From: Paraburkholderia sp. SG-MS1
GTDB taxonomy: Bacteria > Pseudomonadota > Gammaproteobacteria > Burkholderiales > Burkholderiaceae
Direction: 5' to 3'
NCBI RefSeq assembly: GCF_012275575.1
Contig: NZ_NPIH01000212.1
Span: 1 to 49,990, forward strand
DNA: 49,990 nucleotides
The notes beneath the pieces are model-generated. The model was given only the letters and a program-made list of their open reading frames with translations, did not search any database and had not been told where the DNA came from. Numbering within the stretch: position 1 is the stretch's first letter; every line of letters begins with the position of its first letter. Position numbers and translations under genes: made by a program. This document shows positions 31,060 to 38,824 of the stretch, in pieces.

Positions 31060-31274
31060 CGCGCTGCGCGTCACGCCGTCCGCCGAAGCTACCGGATTCC
31101 GTTCGCGCGTTCATTCGCGCGCGCCGCAGGCAGATGGCTGCCACGGTGCATACGCCAGTACGCTTCATCGTTATGTTTCATGCTCGATCGTTCCCACGTG
31201 GATCGCTTTGAATTCAACGCCGCGCCTCGTGCGCGGCATTCCGTATTTGCTCACTTTTGACTCCGTCCGCTGCC

Positions 31275-32858
31275 ATGCATGACAAGATCCTGATTCTCGA
31301 CTTCGGTTCGCAAGTCACCCAACTGATTGCACGTCGCGTTCGCGAAGCCAACGTGTATTCGGAAATTCACCCGTACGACGTCGATGCGTCGTTCATTCGC
31401 GACTTCGCGCCGAAGGGCGTGATCCTTTCCGGCGGCCCGAGCTCGGTCACAGAAACGGATACGCCGCGCGTGCCGCAAGCGGTGTTCGAACTCGGCGTGC
31501 CGGTGCTCGGCATCTGCTACGGCATGCAGGCGATGGCCGAGCAACTGGGCGGCAAGGTCGACATCGGCCATCTGCGTGAATTCGGTTATGCCGAAGTGCG
31601 CGCGCGTAACCACACGAGCCTGCTCGAAGGCATCAGCGACTTCACCACGCCAGAAGGTCACGGCATGCTGAAGGTCTGGATGAGCCACGGCGACAAGGTG
31701 CTCGAAATGCCGCCGGGCTTCGCGCTGATGGCGTCGACGGAATCCTGCCCGATCGCGGCTATGGCCGATGAACAGCGCCGCTTCTATGGCCTGCAATGGC
31801 ACCCGGAAGTCACGCACACCGTGCAAGGCCGTGCGATGCTCGAACGCTTCGTGCTGCAGATTTGTGGCGCGCGGGCCGACTGGGAAATGGGCAACTATAT
31901 CGACGAAGCCGTCGCGAAAATTCGCGAGCAAGTCGGTAACGAGCACGTGATCCTGGGGCTGTCGGGCGGTGTGGATTCGTCAGTGGCGGCAGCGCTGCTG
32001 CATCGCGCGATCGGCGACCAACTCACCTGCGTGTTCGTCGATCACGGCCTGCTGCGCCTGAACGAAGCCGAGCAGGTGATGGCGACCTTCGCCGACCACC
32101 TCGGCGTGAAGGTGATTCACGTCGACGCAAGCGACGTGTTCCTGCGCAAGCTTGCTGGCGTGACCGATCCGGAAGCGAAGCGCAAGATCATCGGGGCGGA
32201 GTTCGTCGAGGTGTTCCAGACCGAAGCCGGCAAGCTGACCGATGCGAAGTGGCTGGCGCAAGGCACGATCTATCCGGACGTGATCGAATCGGCCGGCAAG
32301 GGCAAGAAGGGTGCGCAGACCATCAAGAGCCACCACAACGTGGGCGGCCTGCCGGAGACGCTGAATCTGAAACTGCTCGAACCGTTGCGCGAACTGTTCA
32401 AGGACGAGGTGCGCGAACTTGGCGTGAAGCTCGGTTTGCCGCCGGCGATGGTCTATCGCCATCCATTCCCGGGCCCGGGTCTGGGCGTGCGGATTCTCGG
32501 CGAAGTGCGGCGCGATTTCGCGGACCTGCTGCGCCGCGCGGACGCGATCTTCATCGAGACGCTGCGTACGTTCATCGACAAGGACACCGGCAAGTCGTGG
32601 TACGACCTGACGAGCCAGGCGTTCGCGGTGTTCCTGCCGGTGAAGAGCGTGGGCGTGATGGGTGACGGCCGGACCTATGAGTACGTCGTCGCGCTGCGCG
32701 CGGTGCAGACGCTGGACTTCATGACCGCGCATTGGGCGCATCTGCCGCACGAGTTGCTGGGGCATGTGTCGAACCGGATCATCAACGAAGTGCGCGGGAT
32801 CAACCGGGTGGTGTACGACATCTCGGGGAAGCCGCCGGCGACGATCGAGTGGGAGTAA
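31275..32858 (+). CDS. guaA: GMP synthase (glutamine-hydrolysing)
   Basis: GuaA aminates XMP to GMP using glutamine and ATP. The 527-aa protein has a class I glutamine amidotransferase domain (Cys81 in GICYGMQAM, His176 and Glu178 in WHPEV), an ATP pyrophosphatase domain with P-loop [16 protein letters not shown] at about 228-243, and the C-terminal dimerisation domain ending KPPATIEWE. The start at 31275 is preferred over an in-frame TTG at 31257. The 215-bp spacer upstream contains the hairpin GCCGCGC-CTCGT-GCGCGGC (31219-31237). The 3' end of guaA borders the integrase remnant and probably the island junction. Confidence 0.98.
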   Translation: MHDKILILDFGSQVTQLIARRVREANVYSEIHPYDVDASFIRDFAPKGVILSGGPSSVTETDTPRVPQAVFELGVPVLGICYGMQAMAEQLGGKVDIGHLREFGYAEVRARNHTSLLEGISDFTTPEGHGMLKVWMSHGDKVLEMPPGFALMASTESCPIAAMADEQRRFYGLQWHPEVTHTVQGRAMLERFVLQICGARADWEMGNYIDEAVAKIREQVGNEHVILGLSGGVDSSVAAALLHRAIGDQLTCVFVDHGLLRLNEAEQVMATFADHLGVKVIHVDASDVFLRKLAGVTDPEAKRKIIGAEFVEVFQTEAGKLTDAKWLAQGTIYPDVIESAGKGKKGAQTIKSHHNVGGLPETLNLKLLEPLRELFKDEVRELGVKLGLPPAMVYRHPFPGPGLGVRILGEVRRDFADLLRRADAIFIETLRTFIDKDTGKSWYDLTSQAFAVFLPVKSVGVMGDGRTYEYVVALRAVQTLDFMTAHWAHLPHELLGHVSNRIINEVRGINRVVYDISGKPPATIEWE

Positions 32859-32897
32859 ATGAGACTGCTCCCCAGTCGTTCCGAGAGGTCCGGTTTT

Positions 32898-32923
32898 CCA
32901 TGTTTTTCCGTTTAAAAACATGG
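32898..32923 (+). terminator. Hairpin downstream of guaA
   Basis: CCATGTTTTT (32898-32907) and AAAAACATGG (32914-32923) form a perfect 10-bp stem with a CCGTTT loop, 40 nt after the guaA stop. There is no T-run after it (GGTTATTG follows), so it may be a weak or factor-dependent terminator, or a structure linked to the nearby recombination site. Confidence 0.45.
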
Positions 32924-32973
32924 GGTTATTGTCCGGTGTGTTCTGCTGTGACTTGGGCAATGCCTGATGGAAA

Positions 32974-33066
32974 TGTCGGTATCGGTGACGGTACAGGCGT
33001 TTCTCCCTCGGACGGCCTTGTCCGATACCGTCAAATCAGTCTGACGGTATCGGTTGACGGTATACG
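32974..33066. repeat. Five copies of a 12-bp motif: candidate integrase arm-type sites
   Basis: Copies are TGTCGGTATCGG (32974-32985), TGACGGTACAGG (32986-32997), TGACGGTATCGG on the minus strand (33033-33022), TGACGGTATCGG (33042-33053) and TGACGGTATACG (33055-33066). Copies 3 and 4 make a perfect 12-bp inverted repeat with an 8-bp spacer. Copies 1-2 and 4-5 are tandem with 12-13 bp periods. They sit between guaA and the int remnant, where arm-type sites of tyrosine integrases usually lie. The binding function is inferred. Confidence 0.6.
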
Positions 33067-33080
33067 TTCGAGGAGTCCCT

Positions 33081-33747
33081 ATGCTCACAGACATGCAGTT
33101 GCGAGCGCTGAAGCCGGCCAATAAGATCTACAAGGTTGCCGATCAGCGGGGGCTCTATGCGGCAGTGATGCCGGCAGGCGCGGTGAGCTTCCGGTACGAC
33201 TACCGGGTGAACGGTCGCCGGGAAACCTTGGTTATCGGCCGGTACGATCCATCACTTTCCGCACGGAAGCCACGCAAGCCAGACGAGCTCGGATTCGGAA
33301 TGGCTATTAGCCTCCCGGGAGCCCGGCTTCTACGGGGCCAAGCCTACGGAGCAATCCAACGCGGAGAGAGTCCTTCACGTGCGAAAGTCGAGAAACGGGT
33401 CGAGGCGACCGAGGCACTAACGTTTGGTAAGTGGGCGGAGAGATACTTTGCAGACACTGCTCCTGCCGACTCCACACGAGCGATGCGCAAATCGGTATAC
33501 GAGCGGAATCTCGCGTCGGAATTTGGCCGGCTGAAGTTGGAAGAGATCACGCCGCACGACTGATGGCGCGCTGCGAGCAGATCAAGCAGAGGGGCGCCGC
33601 GGCCCCAGCCGTGCAGGCGCGTGACATCGTTCTGCAGGTCTACCGTTTCTTGCAAGCGCGGGAACTAAGGTCGAAAATCCTGCGGAGGCCTTCCGCCCGT
33701 CTGCAATCGCTAGTTTCAAGCCGCGTGATCGGACGCTGACGGCGCTG
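33081..33747 (+). pseudogene. Tyrosine-type phage/island integrase, decayed and truncated
   Basis: The first 160 codons give an N-terminal arm-binding (DUF4102-type) domain, LTDMQLRALKPANKIYKVAD with GLYAAVMPAGAVSFRYDYRVN, then the start of the core-binding domain (EALTFGKWAERYFADTAP). The frame breaks at about 33560, where a 1-nt deletion turns HDLMARCE into HD-stop. It resumes as LMARCEQIKQRGAAAPAVQA, breaks again at about 33660 (one G lost from a G-run), and continues as KVENPAEAFRPSAIASFKPR to about 33747. The catalytic Arg-His-Tyr domain is absent. AGGAG at 33071-33075 precedes the ATG. It is presumably the inactive integrase of the element inserted at guaA. Confidence 0.88.
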
Positions 33748-34052
33748 TCAAGGTCGGCGACGAGATGGCGATAGGATTAGCCCTTGCTCAAATCGCGGAC
33801 GGGTCTTGGGTGAGTCCCGTATGCCGATGCCATGCCTAAAGGCGGGCGGCAAGCTACTTTCGATAGCGCGAAGCGCGAAGCAGATGTCGTTTGATCTCGA
33901 CGTGTTGCCGGATCAGGCCGAAGCTCGACAGGGCCCCTCCGCGCGAACAACGGACTTCTTTGCGGGCCGATCACGCCCGTCGCTTCGTTGGCGTCGCGCC
34001 AAGCAGAACGGTCAGGGACGCCTCCTCCCTGTCAGGATAAACGTCGACGAAG
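33748..34052. other. Spacer between the integrase remnant and the IclR gene
   Basis: This stretch of about 305 bp has no gene I can support. Short open frames on both strands (about 65-115 codons) have no recognisable product. It is probably debris from the decayed element. Confidence 0.5.
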
Positions 34053-34814
34053 CTAGCTCGCGGCCCTCAACTGGGACGCCGCGAGACGCAACTCACCTAG
34101 ATACCGCTGAACCGCGGTTTTCTGGTCGAATTGCCCCGTGGGAAGGCTGACATTTACCGCCGCTATGGTCAGGCCGTCCTTATCGCGTACCGGGACTGCA
34201 AGCCCGCAAATGGAATCATCGAGTTCCCCGTCAATCCATGAGTATCCGTCGCTTCGTGCGGCAAGAATTCGTTCCCGCAAGATTGTTTTGTCCATCACGG
34301 TGGCACCGGTCAGATGCTTGAGCGTGGCCATTTCGAGGTAATGGTTCAACTCTTCGTCAGGGAGACCGGCAAGCATCACCCGCCCCATCGACACGGCATG
34401 TGCGGGTAACCGGCTTCCTAGGGTCGGACTCATGGGCAAGATCCGTTTTGAATGCTGACGCTGGATGTAAACGATGTCCTCGCCGTCGAGTACAGAGAGG
34501 GCGCACGACTGCTTGATGCGCGTGCAAAGTTCCTCAAGCGCCACTTGGGCCTCACGCCAATAGGGAAGCGTGCCCAGATACGAAAGCCCTAGCCGCAGAA
34601 CGCGCGGCGTGAGCCAGTATTGCTTTCCGTCGGACTTCACGAAAGACAGCTCAATCAGAGTCATCAGAAATCGTCGCACGGCGGTTCGCGGCAGACCGAC
34701 ACCGTCGGCAATCTCTCCCAGCGTCTGGTGCGTTGCACCGCGTCCCATCGTTTCGATCACCGCGATACCACGCGCGAATGTGCGGACGAACGATTCACTC
34801 TCAGGCGTTGCCAT
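34053..34814 (-). CDS. IclR-family transcriptional regulator
   Basis: This 253-aa regulator has an N-terminal winged helix-turn-helix (residues about 10-70: THQTLGEIADGVGLPRTAVRRFLMTL) and a C-terminal effector domain (SVLDGEDIVYIQRQHSKR, LGSRLPAHAVSMGRVMLAGL, GLAVPVRDKDGLTIAAVNVS). It resembles the PcaR/PcaU/PobR branch that controls aromatic-acid catabolism. GGAGA precedes the ATG at 34814. It is divergent from the MaoC-CaiB-DUF35-thiolase operon and most likely regulates it through the GCGGA repeats at 34869-34897. Confidence 0.93.
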   Translation of the reverse strand: MATPESESFVRTFARGIAVIETMGRGATHQTLGEIADGVGLPRTAVRRFLMTLIELSFVKSDGKQYWLTPRVLRLGLSYLGTLPYWREAQVALEELCTRIKQSCALSVLDGEDIVYIQRQHSKRILPMSPTLGSRLPAHAVSMGRVMLAGLPDEELNHYLEMATLKHLTGATVMDKTILRERILAARSDGYSWIDGELDDSICGLAVPVRDKDGLTIAAVNVSLPTGQFDQKTAVQRYLGELRLAASQLRAAS

Positions 34815-34830
34815 GCTTTCTCCGTGAGCC

Positions 34831-34859
34831 TTGACATCTCAGATTTAAGTTGCGATTAT
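34831..34859 (+). promoter_or_regulatory. Promoter of the hydratase-CoA-transferase operon
   Basis: A perfect TTGACA (34831-34836) is followed by 17 bp and GATTAT (34854-34859). Transcription would start near 34866, directly at the candidate IclR operator. Confidence 0.6.
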
Positions 34860-34868
34860 GACCATTAG

Positions 34869-34897
34869 GCGGACATATATATCCGCTTAGCGGACAT
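34869..34897. promoter_or_regulatory. Candidate IclR operator
   Basis: GCGGACATATATATCCGC (34869-34886) is an inverted repeat of GCGGA arms with an AT-rich 8-bp centre. A third half-site, GCGGACAT, follows at 34890-34897. It overlaps the predicted transcription start of the downstream operon in the 127-bp divergent spacer. Binding by the adjacent IclR protein is inferred. Confidence 0.6.
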
Positions 34898-34941
34898 TGT
34901 ATCGAACTAATAGCAATCCATCAACTCGATATGGAAACCTC

Positions 34942-35415
34942 ATGAAAGCCGAAATTTTCGAGACAGATTTCTGGAAGGACGCCGAACTGCGCAAGACCTG
35001 GGACGACATCATCCCTGGCGAGCCGCGCAAGACGTTGCCTTACACGCTCACGCTGGAAGCAATCCAGAAGCTGTGCCGGGTGTTGGGCGACACGCATCCA
35101 CTGTACTTCGATGAGGAGTACGCGAAACAGAGTTCCTACAAAGGGTTGATCGCACCGCCTTCGATTCACATCCTGCTGATGTTCTCCTGCACGCCTGCCG
35201 ACGACTGGATGCGCAGTCCCGGCACCATCAACGCTGGTCAGTCGTGGAGCTACAACGTTCCCGCCCGCCCGGACGACACTATCCGCCTTGAAGCGCGCGC
35301 ACTCGACAAATTCATCAAGAAAGATCGTTTGTTCGTCGTTCATGACAACGTTTTTTTCAACCAGCACAACCAGGTGATCTGCTCCGGCCGCGGCTGGACG
35401 ATTCGCGCTTTCTGA
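34942..35415 (+). CDS. MaoC-fold (FAS1-like dehydratase) subunit, likely non-catalytic
   Basis: This 157-aa hot-dog protein is of the MaoC N-terminal/FAS1-like dehydratase type. It has YTLTLEAIQKLCRVLGDTHP, LYFDEEYAKQSSYKGLIAPP and a C-terminal strand ending VICSGRGWTIRAF. At the hydratase-2 site the usual D-x-N-P-x-H reads D-T-H-P-L-Y (Asp50 to Tyr55), so the catalytic His is replaced by Tyr. It may therefore be the structural half of a heteromer with the next gene. The ATG at 34942 follows GGAAA; an in-frame TTG at 34897 would read through the operator and is rejected. Confidence 0.85.
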   Translation: MKAEIFETDFWKDAELRKTWDDIIPGEPRKTLPYTLTLEAIQKLCRVLGDTHPLYFDEEYAKQSSYKGLIAPPSIHILLMFSCTPADDWMRSPGTINAGQSWSYNVPARPDDTIRLEARALDKFIKKDRLFVVHDNVFFNQHNQVICSGRGWTIRAF

Positions 35416-35423
35416 GGATGACC

Positions 35424-35864
35424 ATGACAAACGCATTTGACACCTTGCAGGCGGGGCAGCAGATCGACGGCACCCCCTTTTCGCCTACCCGCGAAACCAT
35501 CCGCGAATTTTGCGAAGCATCGCTGGATTTCAATCCGCTGCACCTTGATGACGAGTACATGAAGGGCAGTTTCGGCCGGACGAGTTTCGGTGGAATCATC
35601 ATGCACGGCATGAACAACTTTGGCGTTATCACGAAGATGCTGACCGACTGGCTCTATCCGCGCGGCGGCGTTCAGCGCCGGCTGGAAACCCGCTGGAAGG
35701 CGCCGGTCAAACCGGGTGACACGATCACGCCGACCGCCACGATCACGGTGGTGCAGGTGACTAAAAAAGGACGCTGGGCGACGCTCGACGTCCAGGTGTC
35801 CAATCAGCGCGGCGAAACCATTGCGGTTGGCGAGGCGATGGTGGAGTTTCCGGCCGTGCTTTGA
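35424..35864 (+). CDS. MaoC-family enoyl-CoA hydratase, catalytic subunit
   Basis: This 146-aa MaoC/(R)-hydratase-like protein has an intact hydratase-2 motif, LDFNPLHLDDEYMKG (Asp35, Asn37, His40 with this start), followed by FGGIIMHGMNNFG. It would hydrate an enoyl-CoA to a 3-hydroxyacyl-CoA. GAGG at 35414-35417 touches ATG 35418 but lies 6 nt from ATG 35424, so the latter is chosen. It is 8 nt downstream of the degenerate MaoC gene, and the two together resemble the ChsH1/ChsH2N pair. Confidence 0.88.
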   Translation: MTNAFDTLQAGQQIDGTPFSPTRETIREFCEASLDFNPLHLDDEYMKGSFGRTSFGGIIMHGMNNFGVITKMLTDWLYPRGGVQRRLETRWKAPVKPGDTITPTATITVVQVTKKGRWATLDVQVSNQRGETIAVGEAMVEFPAVL

Positions 35865-35928
35865 TCGATGCCTCCTAGGCCGGGGCGCCCACGTTCATTC
35901 CCGATAACAACATTGAGACAGCCTGACC

Positions 35929-37185
35929 ATGTCATTGGAAGAAACGCCAGTAGCCGAGGGGCGCCCGCAGGCCCTGTCGCACATCCGTGTGCTTGATCTT
36001 TCCCGCATTCTTGCCGGACCCTGGTGCAGCCAGAACCTGGCCGATATGGGGGCGGAAGTCATCAAGGTCGAGCGGCCGCGCATCGGCGACGACACTCGCG
36101 CCTGGGGGCCGCCCTGGATCCGGGACGCAAACGGAGCTGACACTCGCAACTCGACGTACTATGCCGCGGCTAACCGCGGCAAGAAGTCGATCACAGTCGA
36201 TATCGCCTCGCCGCAAGGTCAGGCGCTGGTGCGCCAGCTCGCTGCGAAAAGCGATGTGGTGATCGAAAATTACAAGGTCGGAGATCTGAAGCGCTATGGC
36301 CTCGACTACGAGTGCTTGCGCGAGGTCAACCCCCGGCTGGTCTACTGTTCGATCACCGGCTACGGTCAGGACGGTCCCAGCGCGAACAAGCCCGGTTACG
36401 ACTTCGTATTCCAGGCAAAGGGCGGTCTGATGAGCATCACCGGCGAACAGGACGCGTTGCCCGGCGGTGGACCGCAGAAGGCCGGCATCGCGATTGCCGA
36501 CGTCATCACGGGCATGTATGCCACGATCGCGATCCTTTCAGCGCTTCAGTACCGGACAGTGTCGGGCAGGGGGCAGTACATCGACATGGCGTTACTTGAC
36601 TGCATCGTCGCATTGGGTGGCAACCAGGTGACCGGCTTCTTCGCCAACGGCAAGGTGCCGCATCGTTATGGCAATGCCCACGCGAGCCTCGTTCCTTATC
36701 AGGTGTTCACCGTCGGTGACGGAGAGATGGTGGTCGCCGTCGGCAACGACACCCAATGGCAACAGTATTGCGATGCAATTGAGCGTCCGGATCTGGCCGA
36801 CGATCCGCGCTGGCGTTATGTGACTGGGCGCATCACCGGACGCAATGAACTCGTGCCCGAACTGGCGCGCGCGATGCTGACTTGCTCCAAGGCGGAATGG
36901 ATCGAACGCTTCGATGCACGCGGCGTGCCGTGCGGTCCTATCAATGACTACCGGGAAGTGTTCGAGGACGAGCAGGTCCAGCATCGTGCGCTGCGAGTTG
37001 ATATGCGCCAAGCCGATGGGGGCACTGTCTCCACCATCGCCAGCCCACTACGGCTCTGCGATACCCCGCCGTCCTACCGTCGAGCGCCACCGACTCTCGG
37101 CGACTCAACCGATGCGGTGCTTCAGGAACTGCTCGGTTGTACGCAGCAGGAAATCGCCGACTACCGTGCGAACTGCGTCATCTGA
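35929..37185 (+). CDS. CaiB/BaiF family CoA-transferase
   Basis: This 418-aa class III CoA-transferase would move CoA from a donor thioester to a carboxylic acid, so it can activate a substrate without ATP. It has the N-terminal LDLSRILAGPWCSQNLADMG with GAEVIKVE, the catalytic Asp158 in NKPGYDFVFQAKGGLM, and the C-terminal part with GVPCGPINDYREVFEDEQVQ. It is the only CoA-activating enzyme in the operon. The actual acid and donor are unknown. Confidence 0.93.
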   Translation: MSLEETPVAEGRPQALSHIRVLDLSRILAGPWCSQNLADMGAEVIKVERPRIGDDTRAWGPPWIRDANGADTRNSTYYAAANRGKKSITVDIASPQGQALVRQLAAKSDVVIENYKVGDLKRYGLDYECLREVNPRLVYCSITGYGQDGPSANKPGYDFVFQAKGGLMSITGEQDALPGGGPQKAGIAIADVITGMYATIAILSALQYRTVSGRGQYIDMALLDCIVALGGNQVTGFFANGKVPHRYGNAHASLVPYQVFTVGDGEMVVAVGNDTQWQQYCDAIERPDLADDPRWRYVTGRITGRNELVPELARAMLTCSKAEWIERFDARGVPCGPINDYREVFEDEQVQHRALRVDMRQADGGTVSTIASPLRLCDTPPSYRRAPPTLGDSTDAVLQELLGCTQQEIADYRANCVI

Positions 37186-37196
37186 AGGACGTTTTC

Positions 37197-37592
37197 ATGA
37201 CCAGCACCGTCAATATTTCCCCTTCCGCTTCGCCATTGGCCGTCTTCCGTGACTATCTGGGTATGGGGCAACTGGCCTACCAGCACGACGCCGCAACGGG
37301 CGAGGCTGTGTTCTATCCGCGCGTCGTCGGGCCCCGTTCTGGCAACCCGGATCTGACATGGCGTATCAGCACCGGCCTCGGGACCGTTTATGCCGTCACC
37401 GTCATCAGTCCGCGTGGGGAACCGCCTTACAACGTCGTGCTTATCGACGTGGACGAGGGCTTTCGCCTGATGAGCCGGGTCGAGGGCTTGCCGGCCGAGT
37501 CGGTCCGCATTGGCATGCGGGTGCGGGCTCGTGTACATCGTCCCGCTGATGGACAACCACCGTACCCCGTCTTCGATGCGGAGATAGCATGA
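37197..37592 (+). CDS. DUF35 OB-fold protein without zinc-ribbon cysteines
   Basis: This 131-aa DUF35-type acyl-CoA-associated protein is a partner of thiolase-fold enzymes. The OB-fold is clear (GTVYAVTVISPRG, PYNVVLIDVDEGFRLMSRVE, GMRVRARVH). The N-terminal region that normally carries the four-Cys zinc ribbon is present in length (residues 24-58, LAYQHDAATGEAVFYPRVVG) but has no cysteine, and the protein has none at all. AAGGA at 37184-37188 precedes ATG 37197. Its stop overlaps the thiolase-fold gene (ATGA), fitting a tight complex. Confidence 0.85.
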   Translation: MTSTVNISPSASPLAVFRDYLGMGQLAYQHDAATGEAVFYPRVVGPRSGNPDLTWRISTGLGTVYAVTVISPRGEPPYNVVLIDVDEGFRLMSRVEGLPAESVRIGMRVRARVHRPADGQPPYPVFDAEIA

Positions 37593-38752
37593 CCGGATCC
37601 ATACTCAAACGCGGCGCTTGCGCCATTTTGGGCGTAGCAGAATCCGATCTCGGCGAGGTTGGTGCGGGCCTTTCGGCCATTGATCTGATGGCGCAGGCAA
37701 CCCACCGTGCCCTGCAGGACTGCGGCCTGTCGTTGCGCGATGTGGACGGCGTCTTTGCGACCACGTCGCAAAGTCGAATGCCCACGCTCGCGCTTTGCGA
37801 ATACCTCGGTGTCAAGCCGCGCTATCACGATGGCACGAATATCGGAGGGGGCAGCTTCATGTCGATGATCGCGCATGCGCAAGCCGCCGTCCAGTCCGGC
37901 CTGTGTGAGGTTGCATTGATCGCCTACGGCAGTACGCAACGTAGTGTCGGCCGAGCGAACGTTGCCGCTCCCGACGCCAATCCGTACGAGTCACCATACC
38001 GGCCGATTTACACGTCGAGTTCTTACGCACTGGCGGCAGCCCGCCATATGCATCAGTACGGCACCACGCGCGAACATCTGGCACATATTGCCGTGGCCGC
38101 AAGGCAGTGGGCTCTCCTCAACCCGTCTGCATGGGAAAAACAGCCTCTCACGATCGACGAGGTGTTAGGCGCCCGCATGGTCAGCAGTCCCCTGACCGTG
38201 CGTGACTGTTGTCTCGTCACCGATGGCGGCGGAGCACTCATCATGACATCGGCCGAACGCGCCGCGAATCTCGCAGCGCGTCCCGCGTATGTGCTCGGCG
38301 TCGGGGAAGATCTGAGCCACTACAGCATCAGTAGCATGGCGGATCTGACCATCACCGGCGCGGCGCGCTCGGGTGCCGCCGCGTACACGATGTCCGGGCT
38401 CACGTCGCGGGATATTGATGTGGTTGAAGTCTACGACGCCTTCACGATCACTACCCTGCTGTTCCTGGAAGACCTCGGGTTTTGTCCGAAGGGCGAGGGT
38501 GGCCGCTTCGTTGCCGACGGTGCCATCGCACCGGGTGGGGCACTTCCCGTGAACACAAATGGCGGCGGTCTCTCGTACTGTCATCCGGGCATGTACGGCG
38601 TATTCGTTCTCATCGAAGCTGTGCGTCAGATACGTGGCGAAGCAGGCCGCCGCCAGGTCCCTGGCTGCGAGACCGCGATCGCGCATGGCAACGGCGGCAC
38701 ATTGTCGAGCCAGAGCACCGTGATCCTTGGCAGTGCAGCCACGGTGTCCTGA
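37589..38752 (+). CDS. Thiolase-fold (SCP2/Ltp2-like) protein lacking the nucleophilic Cys; candidate retro-aldolase
   Basis: This 387-aa protein has a thiolase fold of the SCP-x/lipid-transfer type. Where thiolases have the acyl-accepting Cys, it reads NIGGGSFMSMIAHAQ (Gly86-Ser89). The C-terminal Cys motif is replaced by HGNGG (His366). His332 in LSYCHPGMYG is kept. These features match Ltp2-type aldolases that need a DUF35 partner, encoded just upstream with a 4-nt overlap. Tyr282 (VYDAF) and Tyr330 (LSYCHPG) are candidate catalytic residues by analogy. True thiolase activity is unlikely; the substrate is unknown. Confidence 0.85.
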   Translation: MTGSILKRGACAILGVAESDLGEVGAGLSAIDLMAQATHRALQDCGLSLRDVDGVFATTSQSRMPTLALCEYLGVKPRYHDGTNIGGGSFMSMIAHAQAAVQSGLCEVALIAYGSTQRSVGRANVAAPDANPYESPYRPIYTSSSYALAAARHMHQYGTTREHLAHIAVAARQWALLNPSAWEKQPLTIDEVLGARMVSSPLTVRDCCLVTDGGGALIMTSAERAANLAARPAYVLGVGEDLSHYSISSMADLTITGAARSGAAAYTMSGLTSRDIDVVEVYDAFTITTLLFLEDLGFCPKGEGGRFVADGAIAPGGALPVNTNGGGLSYCHPGMYGVFVLIEAVRQIRGEAGRRQVPGCETAIAHGNGGTLSSQSTVILGSAATVS

Positions 38753-38824
38753 GATCAAAGGCCGCCGGCGATGAATAGCACGAGCGACAAAACGCCCAAA
38801 TAACTACCACTCTGGAGACCAGGT

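Noticed and set aside
28438..31074. N-terminal extension of the EamA permease frame, antisense to guaB and the next gene
   Set aside because: The extra 879 codons have shadow composition. Membrane-protein similarity begins at the ATG at 28437.
31060..31274. Guanine/purine riboswitch before guaA
   Set aside because: Only a 7-bp GC hairpin (31219-31237) is seen. The conserved purine-riboswitch core and three-way junction are not recognisable.
32859..33070. CRISPR array
   Set aside because: The 12-bp motif copies are too short, include an inverted copy, lack uniform spacers and have no cas genes nearby.
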